From positions 1-64,000 of the forward strand of contig NZ_JAERSG010000007.1 in the NCBI RefSeq assembly GCF_016735675.1: a stretch of 64,000 nt of DNA. The letters run 5' to 3'. Position numbers and translations under genes: made by a program. The notes beneath the pieces are model-generated. The model was not told where the DNA came from. It was given only the letters and a program-made list of their open reading frames with translations, and did no database searches. Below are positions 42,471 through 50,842 of the stretch, piece after piece. The stretch is from Nocardioides baculatus (GTDB taxonomy: Bacteria; Actinomycetota; Actinomycetes; Propionibacteriales; Nocardioidaceae). Positions within the stretch are counted from its first letter, which is position 1. Each line of letters starts with the position of its first letter.

Positions 42471-43802
42471 CTAGGGCGTCAGCCGGTGCAGGTCGCGCGG
42501 GAAGAGCGTGACCTCGCGGACGTTGGCCGCGCCGACCAGCCGGGCGACCCAGCGCTCCAGACCGATCGCGAAACCTCCGTGCGGCGGCATGCCGTGCCGG
42601 AACGCCTGGAGGTAGGCGGCGTACGTCGTCGGGTCCTCGCCGCGTGCCCGGATGGCCCGCTCGTAGTCCGACGGGCGGTGCAGCCGCTGGCCGCCCGTCA
42701 CCAGCTCGAGCCCGCGGAAGAGCAGGTCGAAGCTGTTGGACCACCGGGCGTCGCCTGGCTGGGGATGGGTGTAGAACGGCCGCTTCGCCATCGGGTAGCC
42801 CTCGACGGCCACGAAGTCGCTGCCGTGCTCGGCCAGCGCCCACTCGCCGAGCGCCCGCTCGTGCTCGGGCGCCAGGTCAGGCTCGTCGGCGGGCGCGCCC
42901 ACGAGCGCGAGGGCGTCGGCGAAGTGGATCACCGGGATCTCGTCGGGCACGACCGGCAGCCGGGCGGCTGACCGGTCCGCGAGCGACGGCTCGATCGACG
43001 CGACCATGCCGGCCAGCACCTCGCGCAGGACGGCCAGGACGTCGCGGTGGTCCTCGATGAAGCCGAGCTCCACGTCGAGCGAGCGGTACTCGGCCAGGTG
43101 GCGCACGGTGTCGTGCGGCTCGGCGCGGAACACCGGTCCGACCTCGTAGACCCGCTCGAAGACGCCGACGAGCTGCTGCTTGTAGAACTGCGGGCTCTGG
43201 GCGAGGTAGGCCGGTCGGCCGAACCAGTCGACCTCGAAGACCGACGAGCCCGACTCCGTCGCCGTCCCCACGATCTTCGGCGTGGCCACCTCGGTGAAGC
43301 CGAGTCCGTCCAGCGTCGAGCGGAAGCCGCGCAGCGACGCGGTCGCCAGCTCCCACCGTGCCCGCTGGGCGGGGTGCCGCCAGAGGACGGGTGCGTGGTC
43401 GAGCAGCGTGGGCAGCGACGCGTCCAGCGACGGGCGCCACAGCTCGACCGGCGGGGTGGCGGCCGGTTCGGTCAGCAGCTCGACGACCGCGTCGGTCACC
43501 TCGACGCCGCCGGGCGCCTGGGCGTTGGCGGTCGCGGTGCCGGTGACCCGCACGGTCGTCTCCTCCGGCGGGACCGGCGTACCGGCAGGCAGGACCACCT
43601 GCGCCAGGCCGCTGCGGTCGCGCAGCACGAGGAAGGTGACCCGCGACAGCTCACGTCGGCGGTGCACCCACCCCTCGAGCGTGACGGTCGAGCCGGGATC
43701 GGCGGTGGCCAGGTGGCGGCAGAGCGTGCGAGCCCCCGTTGGTCGAGGAGGTCGCGCAGCGACCGTCTCGAGACCGGGCTCTGAGGGGACGGGTGGTCTC
43801 AT
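42471..43802 (-). CDS. aspS: Aspartate--tRNA(Asn) ligase, archaeal-type class II
   Basis: A 443-aa class II aminoacyl-tRNA synthetase of the archaeal AspRS/AsnRS group: OB-fold anticodon domain (about residues 40-135, VTLEGWVHRRRELSRVTFL) and catalytic core. Motif 2 is GPVFRAEPHDTVRHLAEYRS followed by LDVELGF, KRPFYTHP matches archaeal AspRS, and motif 3 is GGFAIGLERWVARLVG. This form is often non-discriminating, making Asp-tRNA(Asn) for GatCAB. A good GGAGG site 6-7 nt upstream fixes ATG 43802. Oddly, residues about 10-23 (GLETVAARPPRPTG) are encoded by a dispersed repeat, so the N-terminus is repeat-derived. Confidence 0.88.
   Translation of the reverse strand: MRPPVPSEPGLETVAARPPRPTGARTLCRHLATADPGSTVTLEGWVHRRRELSRVTFLVLRDRSGLAQVVLPAGTPVPPEETTVRVTGTATANAQAPGGVEVTDAVVELLTEPAATPPVELWRPSLDASLPTLLDHAPVLWRHPAQRARWELATASLRGFRSTLDGLGFTEVATPKIVGTATESGSSVFEVDWFGRPAYLAQSPQFYKQQLVGVFERVYEVGPVFRAEPHDTVRHLAEYRSLDVELGFIEDHRDVLAVLREVLAGMVASIEPSLADRSAARLPVVPDEIPVIHFADALALVGAPADEPDLAPEHERALGEWALAEHGSDFVAVEGYPMAKRPFYTHPQPGDARWSNSFDLLFRGLELVTGGQRLHRPSDYERAIRARGEDPTTYAAYLQAFRHGMPPHGGFAIGLERWVARLVGAANVREVTLFPRDLHRLTP
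43739..43775. repeat. Dispersed repeat arm inside the 5' end of aspS
   Basis: The plus strand TTGGTCGAGGAGGTCGCGCA continuing to GAGACC matches the arms of the inverted repeat at 53357-53452 (GGTTGAGG.. / ..CCTCGACCA type). It is in frame in the aspS coding strand. Confidence 0.75.
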
Positions 43803-44030
43803 CAATACCTCCAGGTGGATGGGGCCCTGGAGGTGTGGGCGGGGGCAAGGTCGCGGTGCCACCACACCTTCGCCGGCTCGAGCCGGCCTCTCGTCGGTGT
43901 ACGCCGGACGCGCGGACGGCCGTGTCGCTGCTGGCGTGCAGGAGGGGTGTCAGGCCTCACGGTCGTCGCCACCATGGTGGACCGCCACCGCCGCGCGTCT
44001 CAACCGATTTCCACGTCGTAGGGTCCACGC

Positions 44031-45002
44031 ATGCTGCTGCACCTGCGGCTCACCGTGCCGAGCGAGCTGAGCGACGACGTCGTCGACCTGCTCGCCCACG
44101 AGAACCGCTCCGCCAACCTGACCCTCAGCCCCGGCGCCTCCCTGTCGCCCCCGGGAGACCTCGTCGAGTGCGACGTCGCACGCGAGCTCGCCGGGGAGAT
44201 CATCGGCAGGCTCAAGGCGCTCGGCCTCCACGAGTCGGGCGGCATCCTCGTCACCACTCCGACGAGCACGCCCTTCGCCGCAGCGCGACGCCTGGAGCGG
44301 GTGGCCCCGGGCGACCCCGACGACGCGGTCGTCTGGGACGCCGTCATCGAGCAGTGCTACGCCGCCAGCCGGCCGACGGTGTCCTACTACCTGTTCTTCG
44401 TGCTGGCCACGCTGCTCGCGTCGATCGCCGTCATCACCGACTCGGCGGTGCTGGTGGTCGGCGCGATGGTCGTCGGTCCGGAGTTCGGCACGGTCGCGGC
44501 GATCGCGACGGGTCTGGTGTTCGGCCGGTTCGGTCTCAGCGGCAAGGCCCTGCGGTTGCTGGTCTCCGGGGTGGTGGTGTCGGTCGTGGTCGTCGCCCTG
44601 CTCAGCCTCGTCGCGGGCCTCACCGGACTCATCACCGCCGACATGGTCACCCGCCCGCGCCCCCAGACCGGCTTCATCTGGCACCCCGACCGGTGGTCGT
44701 TCATCGTCGCCCTCATCGCCGGTGCGGCCGGCGTGCTCGCCATGACGACGGCGCGCGCCAACGCCATGGTCGGCGTCTTCATCTCCGTCACGACGATCCC
44801 CGCGGTGGGCAACTTCGCCCTCGCGCTCGGCGTCTGGGCGCCGTCGGAGATCCGCGGCTCCGCGGCCCAGCTCGGCGTGAACATCGGCGGGATGGTGGTC
44901 GCCGGGATGGCCGTCGTCGTGCTCCAGCGCCTGCTGTGGGTGCGTACCCTCGCCGCCGCGCAGCGGCTCTTCGCCCGGTCGGGTCAGGACGCGAACAGGT
45001 AG
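44031..45002 (+). CDS. DUF389 membrane protein
   Basis: A 323-aa protein: soluble N-terminal alpha/beta domain (about residues 1-110) and a C-terminal membrane domain of about six helices (125-310) beginning SYYLFFVLATLLASIAVITD with the DUF389 signature VLVVGAMVVGPEFGTVAAIA. Family members (TIGR00341/TIGR00271 type) have unknown function. ATG 44031 has TAGGGT 6 nt upstream (44019-44024), so the transcript is probably leaderless. The 228 bp between it and aspS hold promoters and a CCACCATGGTGG palindrome, no gene. Confidence 0.88.
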   Translation: MLLHLRLTVPSELSDDVVDLLAHENRSANLTLSPGASLSPPGDLVECDVARELAGEIIGRLKALGLHESGGILVTTPTSTPFAAARRLERVAPGDPDDAVVWDAVIEQCYAASRPTVSYYLFFVLATLLASIAVITDSAVLVVGAMVVGPEFGTVAAIATGLVFGRFGLSGKALRLLVSGVVVSVVVVALLSLVAGLTGLITADMVTRPRPQTGFIWHPDRWSFIVALIAGAAGVLAMTTARANAMVGVFISVTTIPAVGNFALALGVWAPSEIRGSAAQLGVNIGGMVVAGMAVVVLQRLLWVRTLAAAQRLFARSGQDANR

Positions 45003-45895
45003 CGGTTGGTGTGGTGGGTGGTGAAGCCGTGCCGCTCGTAGAGCGCGATCGCCCCGGTGTTCACGACCTCGACGTGCAGGAGCGCCGTCGTGGCGCCGAG
45101 GGAGGCGCCCCAGTCGAGGAGCTCCGCGAGGACCGCCGTCGCCAGACCGTGGCGACGATGGGCCCCGTCGACCGCGACGGACTCGATGAGCAGCCAGTCG
45201 CCGGACAGCACCCCGCGACCGGTCGCCGCGCCGTCGGCGAGTGACACGGAGGCGTCCCGGGGTGACTCCTCGAGCGCTGCCTCCACGCGGGGCGCCACGG
45301 CGCGCACCGACCGCAGCGCCCGCGCGACCGAGGCCAGCTGGGCGTGGGCGTCGCCGTCGCCGTCGCCGGTGGAGGCGAAGCCGAGCGGGAGCAGCCTCTG
45401 CTCGACCACGGACCCGCGCTGGACCTGGAGGATCGGCGGCTGGTCGAGCGCGTCGTAGAAGCGGCGTACGCCGAAGGCCGCGTCCGCCCAGCCGATCCCC
45501 GGATCGCGCATCGCGAGGGCCGAGTTGCCCCGCCGCCGCAGCCGGCCGCCGTGCGGGGGAGAGGCGCGGAGCAGCCAGTCGCCCAGCGGCTCGGTCGAGA
45601 TCGTCGACCAGAGCGCGTTGATGTGCTCCTCGACCTCGTGCGGGTCGACGCGCGCCCGGACCGACGCGCGTGGCGGCACCGGCTTGCCGGTGACCACGTC
45701 GCGGAGCGCGATGGTGACGGGTCCGTGCCCGTCGCGGTCGACGGTCAGGGTGTCGGCGCCCCACGCCGTACAGACGCCGAGGACGTCGGTCGCCGAGCCG
45801 TCCGGGAGCCGGTGGCGTACGACGATGCGCTGGCCGACGACGTGCGGCCCGAGGGAGTGCTGGCCCACTGGCTGGGGTTCTGCCGTGTCGGACAC
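44984..45895 (-). CDS. GNAT-family N-acetyltransferase with N-terminal SH3-like domain
   Basis: A 303-aa protein. Residues about 10-80 form a small beta-barrel-like domain (GQRIVVRHRLPDGSATDVLG), the rest a GNAT domain with the acetyl-CoA loop VDGAHRRHGLATAVLAELLD and C-terminal VVNTGAIALYERHGFTTHHT. This gene next to fdxA is a conserved actinobacterial arrangement. GTG 45895 looks odd for ribosome binding (GGGAGG touches the start) but TAGTAT (45903-45908) ends 7 nt upstream, so a leaderless start explains it. Substrate unknown. Confidence 0.85.
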   Translation of the reverse strand: MSDTAEPQPVGQHSLGPHVVGQRIVVRHRLPDGSATDVLGVCTAWGADTLTVDRDGHGPVTIALRDVVTGKPVPPRASVRARVDPHEVEEHINALWSTISTEPLGDWLLRASPPHGGRLRRRGNSALAMRDPGIGWADAAFGVRRFYDALDQPPILQVQRGSVVEQRLLPLGFASTGDGDGDAHAQLASVARALRSVRAVAPRVEAALEESPRDASVSLADGAATGRGVLSGDWLLIESVAVDGAHRRHGLATAVLAELLDWGASLGATTALLHVEVVNTGAIALYERHGFTTHHTNRYLFAS

Positions 45896-45902
45896 CTCCC
45901 GG

Positions 45903-45910
45903 ATACTAGA
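45903..45910. promoter_or_regulatory. Overlapping divergent -10 boxes, GNAT gene and fdxA
   Basis: GATACTAGAG contains TAGTAT on the minus strand (leaderless GNAT start) and TACTAG on the plus strand, which would give fdxA a leader of about 45 nt with its own AGGAGG site. The two initiation complexes would exclude each other. Confidence 0.45.
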
Positions 45911-45961
45911 GTGATCCGCGTTCGATCCCCATCCGTGCTCCCCGCTCCTCAGGAGGACCTG

Positions 45962-46288
45962 GTGACCTACGTCATCGCCCAGCCGTGCGTCGACCTCAAG
46001 GACCGCGCGTGCGTCGACGAGTGCCCTGTCGACTGCATCTACGAGGGCAAGCGGATGCTCTACATCCACCCCGACGAGTGCGTGGACTGCGGCGCCTGTG
46101 AGCCGGTCTGCCCCGTCGAGGCGATCTTCTACGAGGACGACACCCCGGAGGAGTGGAAGGGCTACTACGACGCCAACGTCCACTTCTTCGACGACCTCGG
46201 CTCGCCCGGTGGCGCCGCCAAGATGGGCGTCATCGACAAGGACCACGAGCTCGTCGCCGCGCTGCCCCCGCAGGAGCACGACGAGTGA
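45962..46288 (+). CDS. fdxA: Seven-iron ferredoxin
   Basis: A 108-aa [3Fe-4S][4Fe-4S] ferredoxin. Cluster cysteines lie in CVDLKDRACVDECPVDCIYE and CVDCGACEPVCPVEAIF; the second cluster has the full C-x2-C-x2-C-x3-C-P pattern. The acidic C-terminal extension DTPEEWKGYYDANVHFFDD is typical of the actinobacterial FdxA. Low-potential electron carrier for P450s or other oxidoreductases. AGGAGG ends 6 nt before GTG 45962. Its stop overlaps the dapC ATG (TGATG). Confidence 0.96.
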   Translation: MTYVIAQPCVDLKDRACVDECPVDCIYEGKRMLYIHPDECVDCGACEPVCPVEAIFYEDDTPEEWKGYYDANVHFFDDLGSPGGAAKMGVIDKDHELVAALPPQEHDE

Positions 46289-47391
46289 TGTCCCAGCCGG
46301 TCTCCGGCCGGCTCCCGGACTTCCCCTGGGACAAGCTCACCGACCATGCCGCGACGGCACGGTCGCACCCCGACGGCGTCGTCGACCTCTCGGTCGGCAC
46401 GCCCGTCGACCCGACGCCCGAGGTCGTGCAGCAGGCGCTGCGCGACGCGGCCGACTCGCCGGGCTACCCCACGACCATCGGTCTCGAGACCACGCGTCAG
46501 GCGGCGATCGACTGGCTGGCGCGCCGACACGGTGTCACGGGACTCGGCCTCGACGGCGTCCTCCCGGTCATCGGCTCCAAGGAGCTCATCGGCTCGATGG
46601 CGCTGCACCTCGGCATCGGGCCGGGTGACCTCATCGGCTACCCCGCGCTCGCCTACCCGACGTACGAGGTCGGCGCGGCGCTCGCCGGCGCCGAGAGCCT
46701 GGCGACCGACTCGCTGACCGCGTTCGGCCCGCGCACCCCGCGGCTGCTGTGGCTCAACAGCCCGGCCAACCCGAGCGGCCGCGTGCTGCCGCTCGACCAC
46801 CTGCGCAAGGTCGTCGAGTGGTGTCGCGAGCGCGGCACGATCCTGGTCTCCGACGAGTGCTACATCGAGTGCGCGTGGGAGGGGGAGCGGCCGCTCTCGA
46901 TCCTCGACCCGCAGGTCAGCGGCGGCTCGCACGACGGGCTCCTGGCCGTGCACTCATTGTCCAAGCGCTCCAACCTCGCCGGCTACCGCTGCGCCTTCGT
47001 CGCCGGTGACCCCGCCCTGGTCGGCGAGCTCCTCGCCGTCCGCAAGAACCTCGGGCTGCAGATGCCCGGCCCCCAGCAGCGCGCGATGATCGCCGCCCTG
47101 GAGGACGACGAGCACGTCGAGCGCCAGCACGCGACCTACGCCGCCCGTCGTACGCAGCTCAAGCGCGCGCTCGAGTCCGCCGGGTTCCGGATCGACCACT
47201 CCGAGGCGTCGCTCTACCTCTGGGCGACGCGGGACGAGGACTGCTGGACCACGGTCGCCGACCTCGCCCAGCAGGGCATCCTCGTGGCACCCGGCGACTT
47301 CTACGGCGCCGCCGGCCGGCAGCACGTCCGGGTCGCGTTCACCGCCACCGACGAGCGCGTCGCCGCCGCGGTCGCCCGCCTCTCCGCCTGA
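46288..47391 (+). CDS. dapC: Succinyldiaminopimelate transaminase
   Basis: PLP-dependent class I/II aminotransferase making N-succinyl-LL-diaminopimelate in lysine and cell-wall DAP synthesis, 367 aa. Seen: VDLSVGTPVDPTPEVVQQAL, the NSPANPSGRVLPL loop, DECYIECAWEG (Asp/Tyr contacting PLP) and the Schiff-base lysine in HSLSKRSNLAGYRCAF. ATG overlaps the fdxA stop, the fdxA-dapC arrangement that is conserved in actinobacteria and supports this assignment over generic aspartate aminotransferase. dapD and dapE lie 7 and 15 kb further on. Confidence 0.92.
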   Translation: MSQPVSGRLPDFPWDKLTDHAATARSHPDGVVDLSVGTPVDPTPEVVQQALRDAADSPGYPTTIGLETTRQAAIDWLARRHGVTGLGLDGVLPVIGSKELIGSMALHLGIGPGDLIGYPALAYPTYEVGAALAGAESLATDSLTAFGPRTPRLLWLNSPANPSGRVLPLDHLRKVVEWCRERGTILVSDECYIECAWEGERPLSILDPQVSGGSHDGLLAVHSLSKRSNLAGYRCAFVAGDPALVGELLAVRKNLGLQMPGPQQRAMIAALEDDEHVERQHATYAARRTQLKRALESAGFRIDHSEASLYLWATRDEDCWTTVADLAQQGILVAPGDFYGAAGRQHVRVAFTATDERVAAAVARLSA

Positions 47392-47430
47392 GGCGTCCCG
47401 GCCCGAACTCGGAGGGCGAGTCGGACACAT

Positions 47431-47480
47431 GGAGGCCGTTGCAACGCCCTCCAAGTGACGGACTCCCCGCACGAGCGGGG
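47431..47480 (+). terminator. Two hairpins after dapC
   Basis: GGAGGCCGTTGCAACGCCCTCC (47431-47452, one mismatch) and CCCCGC-ACGA-GCGGGG (47465-47480) lie 40-90 nt after the dapC stop. The motif TGCAACGCCC occurs beside both. Confidence 0.6.
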
Positions 47481-47554
47481 ACTCATGCAACGCCCCACGA
47501 CACGCCCGGGCGACCCGGCGGGGGTTGACACATCCGTGTGACCGACGGCACGGT

Positions 47555-47579
47555 GTAACCGGTTTCAGTAACCGGTTTC
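47555..47579. promoter_or_regulatory. Tandem LacI-type operators
   Basis: GTAACCGGTTTC occurs twice, at 47555-47566 and 47568-47579. Each contains the palindrome AACCGGTT with the central CG typical for LacI-family sites. A TTGACA lies at 47525-47530 upstream. Position just before the lacI-type gene implies autoregulation and control of the whole ABC operon. Confidence 0.75.
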
Positions 47580-47609
47580 ACACACATCTCGGGCTCGAGG
47601 AGGTGCACC

Positions 47610-48596
47610 ATGGCGTCGACCATCCGTGACGTCGCGAGGAGCGCAGGCGTTTCCATCGCGACCGTCTCCCGGGCAATGCGCGAGCCCTCGATCGTCAGCG
47701 TCGAGACGCTCCGGCGGGTGCGCGCCGCGGCCGACGAGCTCGACTACACGCCCTCCCAGCTGGGCCGCCAGCTCGCCGAGCGCCGCCACGGCGCCAACGG
47801 CATCGTCTTCCCCGACCTCTCGGGTCCCTACTACGGCGAGGTCGTCGTCGGCTACGAGGACGTCGCGTCCGAGCTCGGCCGCGCGGTGCTCATCCTCGCC
47901 ACCCACGGACGGCCCGCCGCCCGCGAGATGATCACCCGCCTCGCCGGTCGCTGCGACGGCCTCGTGGTCCTCGGGCACACGGTGTCGGACGAGGCGCTCC
48001 TCGAGCTCGCGGAGCGCGGGGTGCCGCTGGTGACCGTGGCGCGTCCGCCGGTCGCCGGTGTGGACTCGGTCGCTGCCGAGAACCACCGCACCGCCTTCGC
48101 CCTCGCCACCCACCTGGCCGACTCGGGCGCCCGGTCGGTCGTGTTCCTCGGCAACCCGGACCGCTCGCCCGACGTCACCGAGCGTCGTGCCGGACTGTTC
48201 GCCGGCGCGCGGGAGGTCGGCCTGGAGGTCAGCGAGCTGCGCGTCGAGACCATGGACGAGCAGGGTGGCGCGGTCGCCGCGGAGCACCTCTGCCAGCAGC
48301 CCGCCCTCCCCGACGCCATCGCGTGCGCCAACGACGAGCTGGCACTCGGCCTGATGACCGCCCTGCGCGAGCGTGGCGTCGTCGTGCCCCGCGACGTGCT
48401 CGTCACCGGCTGGGACGACGTCATGGCCGCCCGCTATGCCGAGCTGACCACCGTGCGCCAGCCCCTGCGCGACCTCGGGGCCACCGCCGCCCGCTTCCTC
48501 GACGACCTGATCGCCGGCCGCCGGGCCGAGCCGCGCATCGAGGTCCTCCCCACCGAGCTCATCGTTCGATCCAGCAGTTCCCCCCGCGAAAGGTAA
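47610..48596 (+). CDS. LacI-family transcriptional regulator
   Basis: A 328-aa sugar-responsive repressor. Helix-turn-helix and hinge: TIRDVARSAGVSIATVSRAM followed by LDYTPSQLGRQLAERR, with the hinge Leu/Ala pattern that inserts into the central CG of the operator. The rest is a periplasmic-binding-like effector domain (about residues 62-325) with GIVFPDLSGPYYGEVVVGYE, DAIACANDELALGLM and VTGWDDVMAARY. GAGGAGGTG precedes the ATG. First gene of a five-gene unit with an ABC importer and a secreted hydrolase; the inducer is probably a di- or oligosaccharide from that hydrolase. Confidence 0.93.
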   Translation: MASTIRDVARSAGVSIATVSRAMREPSIVSVETLRRVRAAADELDYTPSQLGRQLAERRHGANGIVFPDLSGPYYGEVVVGYEDVASELGRAVLILATHGRPAAREMITRLAGRCDGLVVLGHTVSDEALLELAERGVPLVTVARPPVAGVDSVAAENHRTAFALATHLADSGARSVVFLGNPDRSPDVTERRAGLFAGAREVGLEVSELRVETMDEQGGAVAAEHLCQQPALPDAIACANDELALGLMTALRERGVVVPRDVLVTGWDDVMAARYAELTTVRQPLRDLGATAARFLDDLIAGRRAEPRIEVLPTELIVRSSSSPRER

Positions 48597-48600
48597 GGAC

Positions 48601-49902
48601 ATGACCACCCCCACCGCCACACGCTTCCGACGCACCGCACGTGCGGGCGCGATCCTCGGGCTCGCCTCGCTGGCGCTCGTGGCCTGCGGCCGCGACTCCG
48701 GCAGCGACGCCCCCGTCGAGCAGGGTGAGGCCATCGGAGACGGCAAGGCCACCGGGACCATCGAGGTCTGGGCCATGGGCACCGAGGGCGAGGTCCTCGA
48801 CGACTTCTCCGAGGCCTTCACCGAGGAGAACCCCGACGCGAAGATCGAGGTCACCGCGGTCCCGTGGGAGAGCGCCCACGAGAAGATCGCCAACGCGATC
48901 GCCGCCGGCGAGACCCCCGACGTGACGCTCGTCGGCACGACCTGGATGGGCGAGTTCGCCGAGTCCGGCGGCCTCGAGCCGCTTCCCGAGGACCTCGTCG
49001 ACCCGGCCGCCTTCTTCGACGGCGCCTGGGGCAGCACCGAGGTGGGCGGCACGTCCTACGGCGTGCCGTGGTACGTCGAGACGCGCGTCCTCTACTACCG
49101 CAAGGACCTGGCCCAGAAGGCCGGCTGGGACGAGGCCCCTGCGTCGTGGGACGAGCTCAAGCAGTTCACCCAGGACCTCCAGACCAAGGGCGGCGCCGAG
49201 TACGGCATCCAGCTGCCCGCCGGCGGCACCGGCTCGTGGCAGACGATGCTCCCCTTCGCCTGGTCCAACGGCGTCGGCGTGACCAACGACGACGGCACCG
49301 AGTACACCCTCGACAGCCCCGAGATGGTCGAGGCGCTGGACTACTACAAGTCCTACTTCGACGAGGGCATCTCCCCGACCCGGCTGCTCGACGCCGGTGA
49401 GCTCGAGAGCGGGTTCGCCGACGGCACCTACGGCTCGTTCATCTCCGGCCCGTGGCACACCGGCCTGGTGGAGGACCAGGGCGTCACCGAGGACCAGTAC
49501 GGCGTCGCGGTCCTGCCCGGCGTCGACAGCGCCGGCGGTACGTCGTTCGTCGGCGGCGGCGACCTCGCCGTGTTCTCCGACTCCGACAACAAGGAGAGCG
49601 CCTGGAAGTTCGTCCAGTGGCTCGCCGACCCCGCCACCCAGCAGGGCTTCTACGACGAGATGGGCGACCTGCCAGCCGTGTCGGAGGCCTGGGACAGCGG
49701 TGAGCTCTCCGAGGACCCGCAGCTGACCGTCTTCGGCGAGCAGCTCGACAACGCCCTCGCCCCGCCGGCCGTGCCGACGTGGGAGGAGGTCGCCACCGTG
49801 ATCGACGGTGAGGTCGAGAAGGCCACGAAGGGTGACACCTCGGTCGAGGACGCGGTGGCCGAGATGCAGCGCCAGGCCGAGCAGATCGGCACCGGCCTCT
49901 GA
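48601..49902 (+). CDS. Carbohydrate ABC transporter, substrate-binding lipoprotein
   Basis: A 433-aa extracellular solute-binding protein (family 1). The lipobox LALVACG places lipidated Cys near residue 29. Mature part has GTIEVWAMGTEGEVLDDFSE, NPDAKIEVTAVPWESAHEKI and GETPDVTLVGTTWMGEFAES, typical of oligosaccharide binders. Sequence suits CUT1 systems. It starts 4 nt after the lacI stop and 1 nt separates its stop from the first permease start. The ATPase is missing from the cluster, so a shared MsiK-type ATPase is expected elsewhere. Confidence 0.93.
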   Translation: MTTPTATRFRRTARAGAILGLASLALVACGRDSGSDAPVEQGEAIGDGKATGTIEVWAMGTEGEVLDDFSEAFTEENPDAKIEVTAVPWESAHEKIANAIAAGETPDVTLVGTTWMGEFAESGGLEPLPEDLVDPAAFFDGAWGSTEVGGTSYGVPWYVETRVLYYRKDLAQKAGWDEAPASWDELKQFTQDLQTKGGAEYGIQLPAGGTGSWQTMLPFAWSNGVGVTNDDGTEYTLDSPEMVEALDYYKSYFDEGISPTRLLDAGELESGFADGTYGSFISGPWHTGLVEDQGVTEDQYGVAVLPGVDSAGGTSFVGGGDLAVFSDSDNKESAWKFVQWLADPATQQGFYDEMGDLPAVSEAWDSGELSEDPQLTVFGEQLDNALAPPAVPTWEEVATVIDGEVEKATKGDTSVEDAVAEMQRQAEQIGTGL

Positions 49903-49903
49903 C

Positions 49904-50842
49904 ATGAGCACCATCTCCCCGAGCACCGACAGGGTCAGGCACGTGGACCCCACGCGGCGGCAGCAGGCTGTCGCCGCGTGGGCGCTCGCGCTGCCCTTCG
50001 TGCTGCTGTTCGTGGTGTTCAGCCTCGGGCCCGTGCTCGCGAGCCTGGGGATGAGCTTCACCGACATGCGGCGTACCGACATCCGCGACCCGTTCGCGGT
50101 CAACCCGGTCGGGCTCGACAACTACGTCCAGCTCGTCCAGGACCCGCTCTTCCGCAAGGTCACCCTCAACACCCTGCTCTACCTGCTCCTCGGCGTCCCG
50201 GCGACCATGGCGGTCGCCCTCCTGGTCGCCGTCGGGATCAACCGGGTCGAGCGGTTCAGCGGGTTCCTGCGGGTCGGCTACTACCTCCCGGTCGTGACGA
50301 GCATCGTCGCGGTCTCGGTCGTGTGGAAGTTCCTCTACCGCGACAACGGCGGCCTCTTCAACACGGTGCTCGGCTGGGTCGGGATCGACGGTCCCGGCTG
50401 GCTCGACAGCACCACGCTGGCGCTGCCGTCGCTCGTCCTGATGGCCGTGTGGCGCAACTTCGGCACGCTGATGGTCATCTTCCTGGCCGGCCTCCAGACC
50501 ATCCCGCAGGAGGTCGACGAGGCGGCCGAGGTCGACGGCGCCAGCGGGTGGGCGCGGTTCCGCCACATCACCCTGCCGATGCTGCGACCGACGCTGCTGT
50601 TCGGCGCGGTCATCACCGGCCTCGGCTACCTCCAGTTCTTCGAGGAGGCGTTCGTGATGACCAAGGGCGGTCCGCTCGACTCGACCCGGTCCGCCACCTA
50701 CTTCACCTTCGACCAGTTCGGCTTCGGCAACTACGGGTACGCGGCGGCCGCCAGCTACCTGCTGTTCCTCGCCGTCGTGCTCCTCACGTGGGTGCAGTTC
50801 CGCTGGCTGGGCGAGCGCGACGAGAAGGGAGCCACGCGATGA
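49904..50842 (+). CDS. Carbohydrate ABC transporter permease (MalF-like)
   Basis: A 312-aa inner-membrane permease with six predicted TM helices. After the N-terminal helix (AAWALALPFVLLFVVFSLGP) come LGVPATMAVALLVAVGINRV and the EAA loop EVDEAAEVDGASGWARFRHITLP, of which the first part EVDEAAEVDGASGW is diagnostic for coupling to the ATPase. ATG 49904 is chosen because the upstream open frame is inside the binding-protein gene. Stop overlaps the next ATG (ATGA). Confidence 0.93.
   Translation: MSTISPSTDRVRHVDPTRRQQAVAAWALALPFVLLFVVFSLGPVLASLGMSFTDMRRTDIRDPFAVNPVGLDNYVQLVQDPLFRKVTLNTLLYLLLGVPATMAVALLVAVGINRVERFSGFLRVGYYLPVVTSIVAVSVVWKFLYRDNGGLFNTVLGWVGIDGPGWLDSTTLALPSLVLMAVWRNFGTLMVIFLAGLQTIPQEVDEAAEVDGASGWARFRHITLPMLRPTLLFGAVITGLGYLQFFEEAFVMTKGGPLDSTRSATYFTFDQFGFGNYGYAAAASYLLFLAVVLLTWVQFRWLGERDEKGATR

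Noticed and set aside
37999..42843. Open frame of 1614 codons on the minus strand
   Set aside because: Only the part to 39102 has protein-like composition. The rest is antisense to mshB and vanW and is the usual stop-free shadow frame of GC-rich DNA.
43803..44030. Hidden gene between aspS and the DUF389 gene
   Set aside because: Frames are short and lack ribosome-binding sites. The stretch holds the aspS leader, a CCACCATGGTGG palindrome and the DUF389 promoter.
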